Assembly: GCF_015207755.1 (NCBI RefSeq)
Contig: NZ_JADEWH010000022.1
Coordinates: 1-64,000 of the forward strand
Length of the DNA: 64,000 nucleotides
Direction: 5' to 3'
Origin: Nodularia sp. LEGE 06071
Lineage (GTDB): Bacteria > Cyanobacteriota > Cyanobacteriia > Cyanobacteriales > Nostocaceae
The number at the start of each line of letters is the position of its first letter. Position 1 is the stretch's first letter. The notes under the pieces are model-generated. The model worked only from the letters and a program-made list of their open reading frames with translations, was not told the DNA's origin and searched no databases. Shown here piece after piece: positions 46,774-55,913 of the stretch. Made by a program: the position numbers and the translations under genes.

Positions 46774-46799
46774 AACCATATCCAGGCAGAATTAATGAT

Positions 46800-46826
46800 G
46801 GTGGGTTACGCTGTCGCTAACCCACC
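46800..46826. repeat. Dispersed hairpin GGTGGGTTA...TAACCCACC
   Basis: This is a perfect 9-bp inverted repeat with a 9-nt loop, followed by CTACAATTTT. It is the inverse orientation of the copies at 55602 and 55715 and related to 9763. Here it separates the CPBP protease gene from ctaB. Confidence 0.8.
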
Positions 46827-46874
46827 CTACAATTTTCGGGAATTTATGGGAAGTCGCTGATTGCACCCCACTAA

Positions 46875-47828
46875 TTAGCTAATGAAATGCAGCTGGCTGA
46901 TGACTGTAGTAATTAGATTATGGGTAATCGGGAGGCTATCGATGACCATACCCAAACACAACAGCATCATGTAAGAGATGGAATAGAGGAACAACTCTCT
47001 AGCTACAGTGCGATCCTCTGGGTTGTGCAACAAACGCCAAGATTTGTGGATAAATAATCCTCCCAGACTGACAGCGATCGCTCCATAGAGAAATCCACTG
47101 GCGTGCAAGGGATAAACTAGTAACACCGTAGCTGCGACTGTCACCAGTGTGTAATACCAAATCTGCTTGACGGTTGCCATATCACCCTCAACCACAGGTA
47201 ACATGGGGATGCCAACTTTGGCGTAATCATCCCGAATCATCAGCGCTAGCGCCCAGAAATGGGGAGGTGTCCAGAGAAAGACTATGGCAAAAATTAACCA
47301 TGCAGCCCAGCTTAAAGTCCCTGTGACAGCAGCCCAACCTACTAAAGCCGGAATTGCTCCTGCGGCTCCACCAATGACAATATTTTGAGTGCTGTGGCGT
47401 TTCAACCAGTGGGTGTAGATCAAAATATAAAAGACAATGCCGGAGAATGCGAGGCAAGCAGACAATAAATTTGCGAATACTGCTAGTAGTGTAAAGGACA
47501 TCACTGCTAGAGCGATCGCAAAAATTAGGGCATCACGAGGCTGCACCTTACCAGAAGGGATAGGACGATGACGCGTCCGTTCCATATCATAGTCAATATC
47601 CCGATCATAGATACAGTTAATTGTCTGGGCGCTAGCAGCAGCCAAAGTACCACCAGTAAGAGTTACTAGCAGCAACAATGGATCTACTTGTCCCTGTGCA
47701 GCAATCCACATACTTCCAGCCGTGGTAATCAACAGCAACGGGATAATCCGGGGCTTTGTCAGTTGGTAGTAGCTTTGGATAACTTGGAGAAGTGTTTGGT
47801 GGTGGCGAGAGACATTAGTCTCAATCAT
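46875..47828 (-). CDS. ctaB: Protoheme IX farnesyltransferase (heme O synthase)
   Basis: CtaB farnesylates heme B to heme O in the membrane. The first prenyl-binding motif is [23 protein letters not shown] (Asn and Asp residues near 87-100), and the second is [14 protein letters not shown] near 195. About nine TM helices are visible in this 317-aa protein. It is downstream-linked with ctaA on the minus strand (about 390 bp apart) and faces the coxBAC operon, supplying heme for it. An unrelated UbiA-type prenyltransferase is unlikely given the NxxxDxxxD spacing. Confidence 0.95.
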   Translation of the reverse strand: MIETNVSRHHQTLLQVIQSYYQLTKPRIIPLLLITTAGSMWIAAQGQVDPLLLLVTLTGGTLAAASAQTINCIYDRDIDYDMERTRHRPIPSGKVQPRDALIFAIALAVMSFTLLAVFANLLSACLAFSGIVFYILIYTHWLKRHSTQNIVIGGAAGAIPALVGWAAVTGTLSWAAWLIFAIVFLWTPPHFWALALMIRDDYAKVGIPMLPVVEGDMATVKQIWYYTLVTVAATVLLVYPLHASGFLYGAIAVSLGGLFIHKSWRLLHNPEDRTVARELFLYSISYMMLLCLGMVIDSLPITHNLITTVISQLHFIS

Positions 47829-48219
47829 TTTGGCTCTTGTTCCTTATTTTTCAACAACTTTTATGCAGCCCCTGCTCATACTGAGTTGACATTTAAAATA
47901 GTTACTGAGACTGAGGGAAGATGAGGAAGATGAGGAGAATGGAGAAGATGAGGAAGATTTGACTTGGGTGTAAGCGTAGTCCAACGCTCCCTAATCTCCC
48001 CCCGATTCCCCATCTCCCCTGGCTCAGACTGGCTCAGAAAGTCGAGACTTCTCTTGGGGCGCAGGCGGTTTTGGTTTTTATGGTTTTACCACTTCTAGTT
48101 CTTAGGGGTTGTTGCTAGATGTGATATCAAGTTCGTTTCACCACTAAATAACTAATAGCTAATTGCCATTAGTTATCAGTAGCCATATTAGAGCAATAGG
48201 AAAACGAATCTGAATTGAG
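47829..48219. other. 391-bp gap between ctaA and ctaB
   Basis: It contains a purine-rich GAGGAAGATGAGG direct repeat (47915-47960) and C-rich debris. No gene is visible. Nothing here looks like a strong terminator, so ctaA and ctaB may be read together. Confidence 0.45.
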
Positions 48220-49203
48220 TTAGGCATTCGATCCATTTGCTGGTGTACTGCTAACAATTGCAGTTGAACCAACTGGAAAAGCGTTAATTTCACGAGACGT
48301 AGCCCAGTCACGCAATGCTAGAACTGTAAAAGCTACTAAAGTACCCAGCAAAACCGCTCCGATAGTTTGGTGAGATACTGTCAACAACTCGACTTGGAGA
48401 TGTAACCGGAAAGTGGCCACTCCCAAGACTATTTGTAACATCAACAACCCACCAGCAATATTTGCCAGTCGCCGCAAAGTTGGATGCAGTGCTGGTGTCC
48501 GCCGGGAGAAGAATACCACTGCCAAAGTAGCCACAGTTGGCGGTACCAAGCCAAAAATATGGCTATACATCACATTACAAAGCTGAGAATCACCAAAGCA
48601 TTGGTGTAACGCCCAGCGAGACCCTACCAAAGCACCTAGTATACTTTGCAGGTAAACAAAAATAACGGCACTTAAACCCAACCAAGGTAATTTACCAACA
48701 GTGCCAGTGCCTTGATAGGGAGTCAAGGCGATGCCGACAATCAGTAGGGTAGTGAAAAACAATAGCGCCGTTCCCAAATGGGCGGTCACAATATCAAACC
48801 GCAACAGTTGGGTGACGGTGAGTCCTCCCAAAATACCTTGGAAGACAATTAAAAACAGGGCAAATGTGGATGCCCAGGGCAGCCAAGTGGGTAAAAAACG
48901 CCGATGCCACCAGGATAAACCAGCCAGGGCGATCGCACTTAAACCAATTAACCCCGCATCCAATCTGTGAAACCACTCCAAGAAAACTTGAAGATTCATT
49001 TGCTTGGCTGGCACCAGTTCCCCATAGCACAATGGCCAGTCTGGGCAAGCAAGTCCAGCATTCATCACACGGGTGGCACTGCCTATGGCCATCAAAATCA
49101 AGGTGGCTATGCACATTTTCCACACCAAGCGACGAATTACTTCCTTGGGCTTTCGCTGCTCGGTTGCCGCTTCATTTTGTTGTTCTAGGACAAATTCATT
49201 CAT
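48220..49203 (-). CDS. ctaA: Heme A synthase (COX15/CtaA family)
   Basis: CtaA oxidises heme O to heme A. The protein has about eight TM helices and conserved His residues for two heme sites: HRLDAGLIGLSAIALAGLSW near residue 60, VTAHLGTALLFFTTLLIVG near 140, HIFGLVPPT near 215 and SHQTIGAVLLGTLVAFTVL near 280. The variable region GSRWALHQCFGDSQLC is the usual Cys loop. The 327-aa length is normal. It is divergent from TnpB and the coxBAC operon that uses its product. Confidence 0.93.
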   Translation of the reverse strand: MNEFVLEQQNEAATEQRKPKEVIRRLVWKMCIATLILMAIGSATRVMNAGLACPDWPLCYGELVPAKQMNLQVFLEWFHRLDAGLIGLSAIALAGLSWWHRRFLPTWLPWASTFALFLIVFQGILGGLTVTQLLRFDIVTAHLGTALLFFTTLLIVGIALTPYQGTGTVGKLPWLGLSAVIFVYLQSILGALVGSRWALHQCFGDSQLCNVMYSHIFGLVPPTVATLAVVFFSRRTPALHPTLRRLANIAGGLLMLQIVLGVATFRLHLQVELLTVSHQTIGAVLLGTLVAFTVLALRDWATSREINAFPVGSTAIVSSTPANGSNA

Positions 49204-49620
49204 GAACAGTACCTTCCACCCGCTCTTAGTGGTAGCTCTCTTAAAATTTTCAATTTTTAGTAACGACCCATCTACACCCTAACGTATGAGCCAGAGTTTA
49301 AAAGATTGGCTTGCACTTATACTTTGGATCACTCCAGCGACTTTTAGCCTGAGCTTTAGGTATTTTTTAAGTTATCAGCAATTGATAAATGAGAATTAAT
49401 CGTGCTAAGCTCAATTTTCTGAAAATTATCTTACGTATTTATGTTCAAGTTTGGCAGTATCGAATAAATCTCTTGTACCCAAAATTAGTAACTTAGCTGG
49501 AAAAATTAATAAAATCTTAAAACCATGAGACTTCATATTTTATTGCCTGCACTACCAAAAACTTGGGGTTGGTAGAGTTGAAGGAGAGTATTAACCCTCG
49601 CCCTTCTCTGTTAGATAGAT

Positions 49621-49650
49621 CGCAGCGTGTACAGTTTCCCTGCACTGCGC
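49621..49650. repeat. Imperfect hairpin upstream of TnpB, possible left end
   Basis: CGCAGCGTGTACAG followed by CCTGCACTGCGC can fold as an imperfect stem. It lies about 80 bp before the TnpB start, the position expected for the left end of an IS200/IS605-type element. I cannot see the cleavage site, so the left boundary is uncertain. Confidence 0.3.
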
Positions 49651-49728
49651 TCTCGATATTCTTAGGGTTTTAACCTTTTGCACATCTGGACGTAGATATT
49701 ACTAGAATGTACTCAGGAGGTGATAAAA

Positions 49729-50949
49729 GTGTTTAACCTGACTTACGAATTCAAGCTCAAGCCAACGCAAAAACAACTATTATTGTTTGGAGAATGGTTA
49801 GAAACTCATAGACGGGTTTACAACTATGCTTTAGCTGAACGCAAGGACTGGTACAAGTCCCGTAGTTGTCAGATTAACGCTTGTAGTCTCCATAGTTGCT
49901 ATATCCTCCCTGCTGATACACCACGCCCAATTTTTGCTAGTCAATGCAAGTCTGTTACTGCTGCAAGAAAACAAAGCGAGTATTTAAAACGTGTGAATGC
50001 TCAATCTTTGCAGCAAACATTGAGGCGACTGGAAAAGGCTTTTGTGAGTATGTGGTCACAAAATCATGGATTTCCCAGATTTAAAAAGCCAGGACGGATG
50101 CGGTCTTTTTCTTTCCCCCAATTAGGGCCAAATCCATTAAATAATGGCTATGTGAAATTACCCGTGATTGGGGTAGTTAAGTACCGTCAATCTCGCTCAA
50201 TTCCAAAGGTCGGAGTAATTAAACAAGCGCGAGTGGTTAAACGTGTTTCTGGTTGGTATGTGATGTTAACTATCCAGTGGGATGTTAGTACACCCCAACC
50301 AATGCCACACGGAGAAGCAGTAGGAATAGATGTGGGACTAACGGATTTTATTGCAACTTCTCATGGTCTTTTAGTCAAGCGTCCGAGGTTTTTTGTTGAT
50401 GCCGAACGCAAGCTGAAATTGCTGCAACAGCGTGTCTCTCGAAAATACTTAGGCTCGAATAATTGGAAGAAAGCCCAAAAGAAAGTCGCTTTATTGCATG
50501 AGTACGTTGCTAATTGCCGTAAAGATTGGCACAGAAAACTGTCTCATCAAATTTGTGACAGCGTTGGGATGGTGTTTGTTGAGGACTTAAATTTAGTTGG
50601 TTTGTCCCGTGGAATGCTAGGTAAGCATTGCTTGGATGCCGGATTTGGACAATTCTTCAACATTCTGGAACAGACTTGTTTTAAACGTGATGTCTATTTT
50701 CAGAAAGTAGATGCCAGAAAAACCAGTCAGACTTGCCCTCACTGTGGAGTTGAGACAGGTAAGAAAGAGCTTTCACAACGTACTCATATTTGTTTTAATT
50801 GCGGCTATACAACTCATAGAGATGTCGCCGCTGCACAAGTAGTTCTGATCAGAGGACTTGCAGCCGTAGGGCATACGGTGAAGATGCTTGCGGAGGGTAA
50901 ATTCATTGGAATCCCCACGAAACAAGAATCCTCAAGCCTAAAGGCTTGA
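49729..50949 (+). CDS. tnpB: TnpB, RNA-guided DNA endonuclease of an IS200/IS605-type element
   Basis: TnpB is the transposon-encoded ancestor of Cas12 that uses an RNA copied from the element's right end. The fold is complete: N-terminal MIKVFNLTYEFKLKPT-type start, a helical region, and RuvC residues Asp201 (GIDVGLTDF), Glu285 (VFVEDLNLVG) and Asp365 (THRDVAAAQ). A zinc ribbon (CPHCG, CFNCG) lies between them. I chose GTG 49729, 8 nt after AGGAGG; the upstream GTG at 49720 overlaps that site. No TnpA transposase is adjacent, so it is a solo element, probably mobilised in trans if at all. It sits between ctaA and coxB. Confidence 0.93.
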   Translation: MFNLTYEFKLKPTQKQLLLFGEWLETHRRVYNYALAERKDWYKSRSCQINACSLHSCYILPADTPRPIFASQCKSVTAARKQSEYLKRVNAQSLQQTLRRLEKAFVSMWSQNHGFPRFKKPGRMRSFSFPQLGPNPLNNGYVKLPVIGVVKYRQSRSIPKVGVIKQARVVKRVSGWYVMLTIQWDVSTPQPMPHGEAVGIDVGLTDFIATSHGLLVKRPRFFVDAERKLKLLQQRVSRKYLGSNNWKKAQKKVALLHEYVANCRKDWHRKLSHQICDSVGMVFVEDLNLVGLSRGMLGKHCLDAGFGQFFNILEQTCFKRDVYFQKVDARKTSQTCPHCGVETGKKELSQRTHICFNCGYTTHRDVAAAQVVLIRGLAAVGHTVKMLAEGKFIGIPTKQESSSLKA

Positions 50950-50952
50950 GGA
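50929..50952 (+). repeat. Right-end hairpin of the TnpB element
   Basis: This is a perfect 10-bp inverted repeat, TCCTCAAGCC / GGCTTGAGGA, with loop TAAA, containing the TnpB stop codon. IS200/IS605-type right ends have such a hairpin, and in related systems the omega RNA ends with this structure followed by the guide. The inferred guide would start a few bases after 50952, in the coxB leader. Confidence 0.75.
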
Positions 50953-51011
50953 GTGTCAACTTAGTAAGTGAGTAGCATAGAGATAACGTAGTAAATTCAT
51001 TTAAGTAAACC

Positions 51012-52106
51012 GTGAAGATTCCAAGTTCCATCTGGACATTACTAATTGGTGTCGTACTAACGCTCTTCAGCCTTTGGTACGGACAAAATCACGGTCTGTT
51101 GCCAGTAGCCGCCACAGACGAAGCCGTTCTAGTGGATGGTCTGTTCAACACAATGATGATCGTTTCCACTGGCATATTCTTACTTGTGGAAGGTATTTTG
51201 ATTTATTCTGCAATTAAATATCGTCGGCGGGCAGGTGATAACGACGACGGGCCAGCCATTGAGGGCAACGTACCTTTAGAAATCCTCTGGACGGCGATCC
51301 CAGCAATTATCGTTCTCGGTATTTCTGTTTATAGCTTTGAGGTGTACAACGACATCGGCGGCTTTGATCCCCATTCTGTTCATGAAGCCCCGATGACTCA
51401 GGAATCTATGGTCATGCCAGGATCTGCGATCGCTGCAACTTTAAGTGATACCCCTCCTAGCACAGGCTCCAACCTCAATCAGGAAAAGTCTGATGAGGCT
51501 ATGGAAGACCCAGCAACCGCAGCAGTCCGCAATGCTGACCAAATTCCCCAAAAACGCAATGCTCCTGGGGTGGGTAGTGTTGCTCCCACAATTGGGGGTA
51601 GTCCCGAAAGAGCAGGTTTACCACCAGAATTACGAGTTAATGTAACTGGTTTACAATACGCGTGGCTTTTCACTTATCCTGATACAGGCATCACTACAGG
51701 TGAGATGCACATTCCCGTTGGTCGGGAAGTCCAAATCAATATGACAGCCAATGATGTCATCCATGCTTTCTGGGTTCCAGAGTTCCGTTTGAAACAAGAT
51801 GCTATCCCCGGTAGACAAAGCGAGATTCGATTCACGCCCAGATTAGCTGGTACTTACGACCTCATTTGTGCTGAACTTTGTGGCCCTTACCACGGAGCAA
51901 TGAAAACAAAAGTAGTAGTAGAAACAACAGAAGCTTATGATGCTTGGATACAAGAGCAATTAGTTGCTAGCAGCGAAACTCTCAATCAAGCCGTTGCTGT
52001 TAATCCTACCGATTTATCCCCAGATGAATTTCTGAGTCATTACACTAAGGACATGGGAATACAGCCAGAAATGCTACATCATATGCACCACAAGAGTGTT
52101 GAGTAA
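51012..52106 (+). CDS. ctaC: Cytochrome c oxidase subunit II
   Basis: Subunit II carries the CuA electron entry site. Two TM helices are at about residues 8-26 and 45-70. A cupredoxin domain follows with HAFWVPEFRLKQDAIPG near 250 and the CuA ligands CAELCGPYHGAM near 290. Residues 120-205 are a long Asn/Pro/Ala-rich insertion between the second helix and the cupredoxin. The start is GTG 51012, reached only 59 bp after the TnpB right-end hairpin. It is the first gene of coxBAC. I cannot tell from sequence alone whether it works in the thylakoid or plasma membrane. Confidence 0.95.
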   Translation: MKIPSSIWTLLIGVVLTLFSLWYGQNHGLLPVAATDEAVLVDGLFNTMMIVSTGIFLLVEGILIYSAIKYRRRAGDNDDGPAIEGNVPLEILWTAIPAIIVLGISVYSFEVYNDIGGFDPHSVHEAPMTQESMVMPGSAIAATLSDTPPSTGSNLNQEKSDEAMEDPATAAVRNADQIPQKRNAPGVGSVAPTIGGSPERAGLPPELRVNVTGLQYAWLFTYPDTGITTGEMHIPVGREVQINMTANDVIHAFWVPEFRLKQDAIPGRQSEIRFTPRLAGTYDLICAELCGPYHGAMKTKVVVETTEAYDAWIQEQLVASSETLNQAVAVNPTDLSPDEFLSHYTKDMGIQPEMLHHMHHKSVE

Positions 52107-52240
52107 AAAGTGGCGCTATGTGAGTTAGGGGTTAACAAGTTCGCGGAAGTCCCCACCTTACTAAGAGTTGAGGGTGGAGATGAATAGCTGGGAATGATCA
52201 CAACATTCCTAACCAGAGAACACCAAAAAATTAATTTCCC

Positions 52241-52286
52241 TAATGACTAATGACTAATGACTAATGACTAATGACTAATGACTAAT
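52241..52286. repeat. TAATGAC heptamer repeat between ctaC and ctaD
   Basis: Six exact TAATGAC units and a final TAAT end 6 bp before the ctaD ATG (52293). It is the same family as 42304-42352. It occupies the leader where a ribosome binding site should be; TTAACTTATG directly precedes ctaD and gives no strong Shine-Dalgarno. Confidence 0.9.
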
Positions 52287-52292
52287 TAACTT

Positions 52293-53987
52293 ATGACACA
52301 AACTCAGTTAGAAAAAACTGCCAATATCCCGCCTCATATAGAAGAACCAGAAGAAAGACATTGGCGAGACTTTTTTGGTTTCAGCACCGACCACAAGGTG
52401 ATTGGGATTCAATACCTAGTTACTTCCTTTGTTTTCTACTGTATTGGCGGCGTAATGGCTGACTTGGTGCGGACAGAATTACGCACCCCGGAAGTAGATT
52501 TTGTTAGTCCAGAAATTTATAACAGTCTATTTACACTGCACGCCACAATCATGATTTTTTTGTGGATTGTGCCAGCCGGGGCTGGATTTGCTAACTATCT
52601 AATTCCCCTGATGATTGGGGCGAGAGATATGGCATTTCCTCGCTTGAATGCTGTGGCCTTTTGGATGATTCCCCCAGCCGGGATTTTGCTCATCGCTAGT
52701 TTAGCCCTGGGTGATGCGCCTGATGCTGGTTGGACTTCTTACCCTCCTTTGAGCTTGGTCACAGGTCAAGTGGGTGAGGGGATTTGGATTATGAGTGTCC
52801 TGCTGTTGGGTACATCGTCAATCTTGGGAGCGATTAACTTTATCGTTACCCTGCTGAAGATGCGTGTCCCCAGTATGGGAGTTCATCAAATGCCTTTGTT
52901 TTGTTGGTCAATGTTGGCAACTTCGGCTTTGGTACTGTTATCTACACCAGTATTAGCAGGGGCGCTGATTCTCCTGGGCTTTGACTTGTTAGCAGGAACA
53001 ACATTTTTTAACCCTACTGGCGGGGGTGACCCGGTGGTTTACCAGCATATGTTCTGGTTTTATTCCCACCCGGCGGTATATATTATGATTTTGCCTTTCT
53101 TTGGGGCAATTTCGGAAATTTTGCCAGTTCATGCCCGTAAACCGATTTTTGGTTATAAAGCGATCGCCTATTCATCTCTAGCGATCAGTTTCTTAGGGCT
53201 AATCGTTTGGGCGCACCATATGTTTACCAGTGGTGTCCCCGGTTGGTTACGAATGTTTTTTATGATCACTACCATGATCATTGCTGTACCCACTGGAATT
53301 AAAATTTTTGGTTGGTTAGCAACTATCTGGGGTGGCAAAATCAGCCTCAATAGTCCGATGATTTTTGCGATGGGCTTCTTAGGAACCTTCGTAATTGGCG
53401 GGATCAGTGGTGTAATGTTAGCCGCCGTCCCCTTTGATATTCACGTTCATGATACATATTTTGTAGTCGCACACCTGCACTACGTCTTGTTTGGTGGTAG
53501 CGTCTTAGGAATTTTTGCCGCTATTTATCACTGGTTCCCAAAAATGACGGGACGAATGATGAACGAATTTTGGGGCCGAGTTCATGCTGTTTTAACCATT
53601 GTCGGTCTGAATATGACCTTCTTACCCATGCACAAGCTAGGGCTGATGGGGATGAACCGCAGAATTGCTCAATATGACCCCAAATTCACCTCATTGAATG
53701 AAATCTGCACCTACGGATCATATATTCTGGCGATTTCGACATTACCCTTTATCGTCAATGCTGTTTGGAGTTGGTGGTATGGACCAAAAGCTGGTGATAA
53801 TCCTTGGCGGGGACTGACCTTAGAATGGATGACTACCTCACCACCAGCCATTGAGAATTTTGAGAAACTCCCGGTTTTAGCTACTGGCCCTTACGACTAT
53901 GGCGTAAGTGAGAAAAAAGTAGATATTCAGGCGGTTTTAAATATCGAACCTGGTGAACCATACCCGACTATTGAGTCTGGCGTTTAA
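52293..53987 (+). CDS. ctaD: Cytochrome c oxidase subunit I (type A2)
   Basis: This is the catalytic subunit with heme a, heme a3 and CuB. Twelve or so TM helices are visible. The heme and copper ligands lie in LHATIMIFLWIVPAG, the CuB region FWFYSHPAVYIMILPF, WAHHMFTSG and VAHLHYVLFGG. The motif YSHP replaces the EVY glutamate of type A1 oxidases, so it belongs to the A2 class. The 564-aa length is typical. It follows ctaC by 186 bp including a heptamer repeat and precedes ctaE by 108 bp, so the three form one operon. Confidence 0.96.
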   Translation: MTQTQLEKTANIPPHIEEPEERHWRDFFGFSTDHKVIGIQYLVTSFVFYCIGGVMADLVRTELRTPEVDFVSPEIYNSLFTLHATIMIFLWIVPAGAGFANYLIPLMIGARDMAFPRLNAVAFWMIPPAGILLIASLALGDAPDAGWTSYPPLSLVTGQVGEGIWIMSVLLLGTSSILGAINFIVTLLKMRVPSMGVHQMPLFCWSMLATSALVLLSTPVLAGALILLGFDLLAGTTFFNPTGGGDPVVYQHMFWFYSHPAVYIMILPFFGAISEILPVHARKPIFGYKAIAYSSLAISFLGLIVWAHHMFTSGVPGWLRMFFMITTMIIAVPTGIKIFGWLATIWGGKISLNSPMIFAMGFLGTFVIGGISGVMLAAVPFDIHVHDTYFVVAHLHYVLFGGSVLGIFAAIYHWFPKMTGRMMNEFWGRVHAVLTIVGLNMTFLPMHKLGLMGMNRRIAQYDPKFTSLNEICTYGSYILAISTLPFIVNAVWSWWYGPKAGDNPWRGLTLEWMTTSPPAIENFEKLPVLATGPYDYGVSEKKVDIQAVLNIEPGEPYPTIESGV

Positions 53988-54095
53988 GTGGGAGTAGGGA
54001 GTAGGGGAGAAGAAAATTCCCCATTCTCAATTCCCCATTCTCAATTCCCCGGTTCCCAATCCCCGATCCCCAACACAATACATTTTTAAAGATTC

Positions 54096-54716
54096 ATGCA
54101 AAGTCAAATAATTGACCCAGCGAAAACTGAACTGAATCATCATCCCGCAACAGCAGATGCTCATCACGAAGAACATCCAGACCTGCGTCTGTTTGGGCTA
54201 GTGGTATTTCTCATCGCTGAAGGAATGATTTTTCTGGGGATGTTCGGAGCTTATTTAGCTTTCCGTGCTACCTTACCTGCATGGCCTCCAGAAGGCACGC
54301 CAGAATTAGAACTATTGCTACCCGGAGTCAATACTATCAATCTGATTGCTAGTAGTTTTGTGATGCACAATGCTGATACCGCCATCAAAAAAAATGATGC
54401 TAAGGGTATGCAGATGTGGTTGACAATTACGGCGTTGATGGGTGCTACTTTCTTGGTGGGTCAGGTATATGAATATGCTCACCTGGAATTTGGTCTGACT
54501 ACCAATTTGTTTGCTAGTTCGTTTTATGTTTTAACGGGCTTTCACGGTCTGCACGTGACTATCGGCGTTTTGGCCATTGTGGCTGTTTTGTGGCGATCGC
54601 GCGTTCCCGGTCACTACAGTAACGAAAAGCACTTCGGTATCGAAGCGGCAGAAATCTATTGGCACTTTGTTGATGTAATTTGGATTATTCTGTTCGGATT
54701 ACTGTACATACTTTGA
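54096..54716 (+). CDS. ctaE: Cytochrome c oxidase subunit III
   Basis: This is the short bacterial form of subunit III (206 aa, five TM helices). Typical motifs are LRLFGLVVFLIAEGMIFLGM (about 30-50), FHGLHVTIGVLAIVAVLW near 155 and the C-terminal EAAEIYWHFVDVIWIILFG. It stabilises subunit I and is needed for full activity. Upstream lies a CCCCATTCTCAATT-type repeat (54015-54055) in the gap with ctaD. A terminator at 54759-54781 ends the operon. Confidence 0.95.
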   Translation: MQSQIIDPAKTELNHHPATADAHHEEHPDLRLFGLVVFLIAEGMIFLGMFGAYLAFRATLPAWPPEGTPELELLLPGVNTINLIASSFVMHNADTAIKKNDAKGMQMWLTITALMGATFLVGQVYEYAHLEFGLTTNLFASSFYVLTGFHGLHVTIGVLAIVAVLWRSRVPGHYSNEKHFGIEAAEIYWHFVDVIWIILFGLLYIL

Positions 54717-54758
54717 GTATTAACTATTAGTTGTTCACTCCACGCGAATAACTAAATC

Positions 54759-54781
54759 AGCCCTCATCCGGGGGCTTTTTT
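54759..54781 (+). terminator. Rho-independent terminator of coxBAC
   Basis: AGCCC, an 8-nt loop and GGGCT are followed directly by a run of six T. It lies 43 bp after the ctaE stop. Beyond it, up to the next gene at 55063, nothing is recognised. Confidence 0.75.
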
Positions 54782-55062
54782 CATGAATTTTAGTTGAAAA
54801 TCCACCGTAAAAGCCGCACAATCGCCAAGTGAACTGACATTCCATATTCCCCAGGAGAGACCTTTCCCTGTGATGTTGCAGAAATCGGTAAAGATGTATT
54901 ACGCTAGGCGGGAACTGATGTCAAGGATGTACACAAAGATGTTGGTACATCAAAAATACTTAGTGCTGAATACATTGGAGAAAAATAACCTAACTAGCTT
55001 GATTTCTTGAAACCATTTCCCTTGCGTTAGTAAGGTAAGTAATATCTACGGAGGAAGTCTGT

Positions 55063-55587
55063 ATGTTAAAGCAACTTGTGAAAAGTAGCGCTCTTTTCGT
55101 TTTTTTGTTCGCAGGCAATCTTTCAGCTCTAGCACAAGCTCCAGAATCAAAACCTCAAACTCAAGTGTCTCAAGCCCTACAGGCACAACTGCAACAACCT
55201 CAAGGACAAACCACTGTTAGTCCCGAAGAACTACAACAATTTGCCAGCGTTATCCCAACTTTACAGGAAATTGGTCAATCATCTCAGCAGCGATCGGTAA
55301 AAATTATTGAGCAATCAGGCTTGAGCGTAGAGCGATTTCAAGAGCTTTCCGAAGCCCAGCAGTCCCCTGGGGCTGCACCATCTTCACCAGCAACTCCACA
55401 AGAGCAACAGTCTTTTAATCAAGTAGCCCCGGAAATCCAGTCAATCCAACAGGAAACTCTGTCCCAACAGGAGGAAGCAGTGCGGGCTGGGGGGTTAGAA
55501 CCAAACCGCTTCAACGAGATATTGGTCGCCATTCAGCAAGACCCAGCTTTGCAACAGCAGGTACAGCAGCTGATTCCACGAAATTAG
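55063..55587 (+). CDS. DUF4168 domain-containing secreted protein
   Basis: An N-terminal signal peptide is clear: KSSALFVFLFAGNLSALAQA, with cleavage after AQA near residue 26. The mature part holds two related helical blocks: SPEELQQFASVIPTLQEIGQ and TPQEQQSFNQVAPEIQSIQQ. Each is followed by a short segment with a GL-x-RF motif (GLSVERFQE, GLEPNRFNE). This is the DUF4168 pattern, a periplasmic protein family of unknown function. The composition is very Gln-rich. GGAGG precedes the ATG by 8 nt. Confidence 0.87.
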   Translation: MLKQLVKSSALFVFLFAGNLSALAQAPESKPQTQVSQALQAQLQQPQGQTTVSPEELQQFASVIPTLQEIGQSSQQRSVKIIEQSGLSVERFQELSEAQQSPGAAPSSPATPQEQQSFNQVAPEIQSIQQETLSQQEEAVRAGGLEPNRFNEILVAIQQDPALQQQVQQLIPRN

Positions 55588-55601
55588 CGAAGCTAAAAAT
55601 C

Positions 55602-55840
55602 GTAGGGTGGGTTAGCGACAGCGTAACCCACCAAAATCCTGAAATATCTGTTGCATTAATAAATTCAAATTGGTATTTCGTTTATTTACCAAGATTTTTC
55701 TGTATTTTAGCCAGTAGGGTGGGTTAGCGAAAGCGTAACCCACCAAAATCCTGAAATATCTGTTGCATTAGAGTTATTGCGTAAGTCGTAGACAAATTGG
55801 TATTCCGTGTATGTACCAAGATTTTTCCGTATTTTACCCA
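55602..55840. repeat. Two tandem units of a GTAGGGTGGGTTAGCG hairpin element
   Basis: Unit 1 (55602-55714) and unit 2 (55715-55840) both contain GGTGGGTTA-loop-TAACCCACC, then AAAATCCTGAAATATCTGTT and, after a variable middle, CCAAGATTTTTC. This is a local duplication of a dispersed element also seen at 46800 (inverse) and 9763 (diverged). It fills the gap between the DUF4168 and CHAT genes. Confidence 0.85.
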
Positions 55841-55913
55841 AATTTCCCCAAATTAAACAATATCATGGTGAAGGTAACTATAATTACTACATAAGTACCT
55901 GTGACTTCTAACT

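Noticed and set aside
50929-50952. Simple Rho-independent terminator
   Set aside because: No T-run follows the hairpin and it spans the TnpB stop, so a transposon right end fits better.
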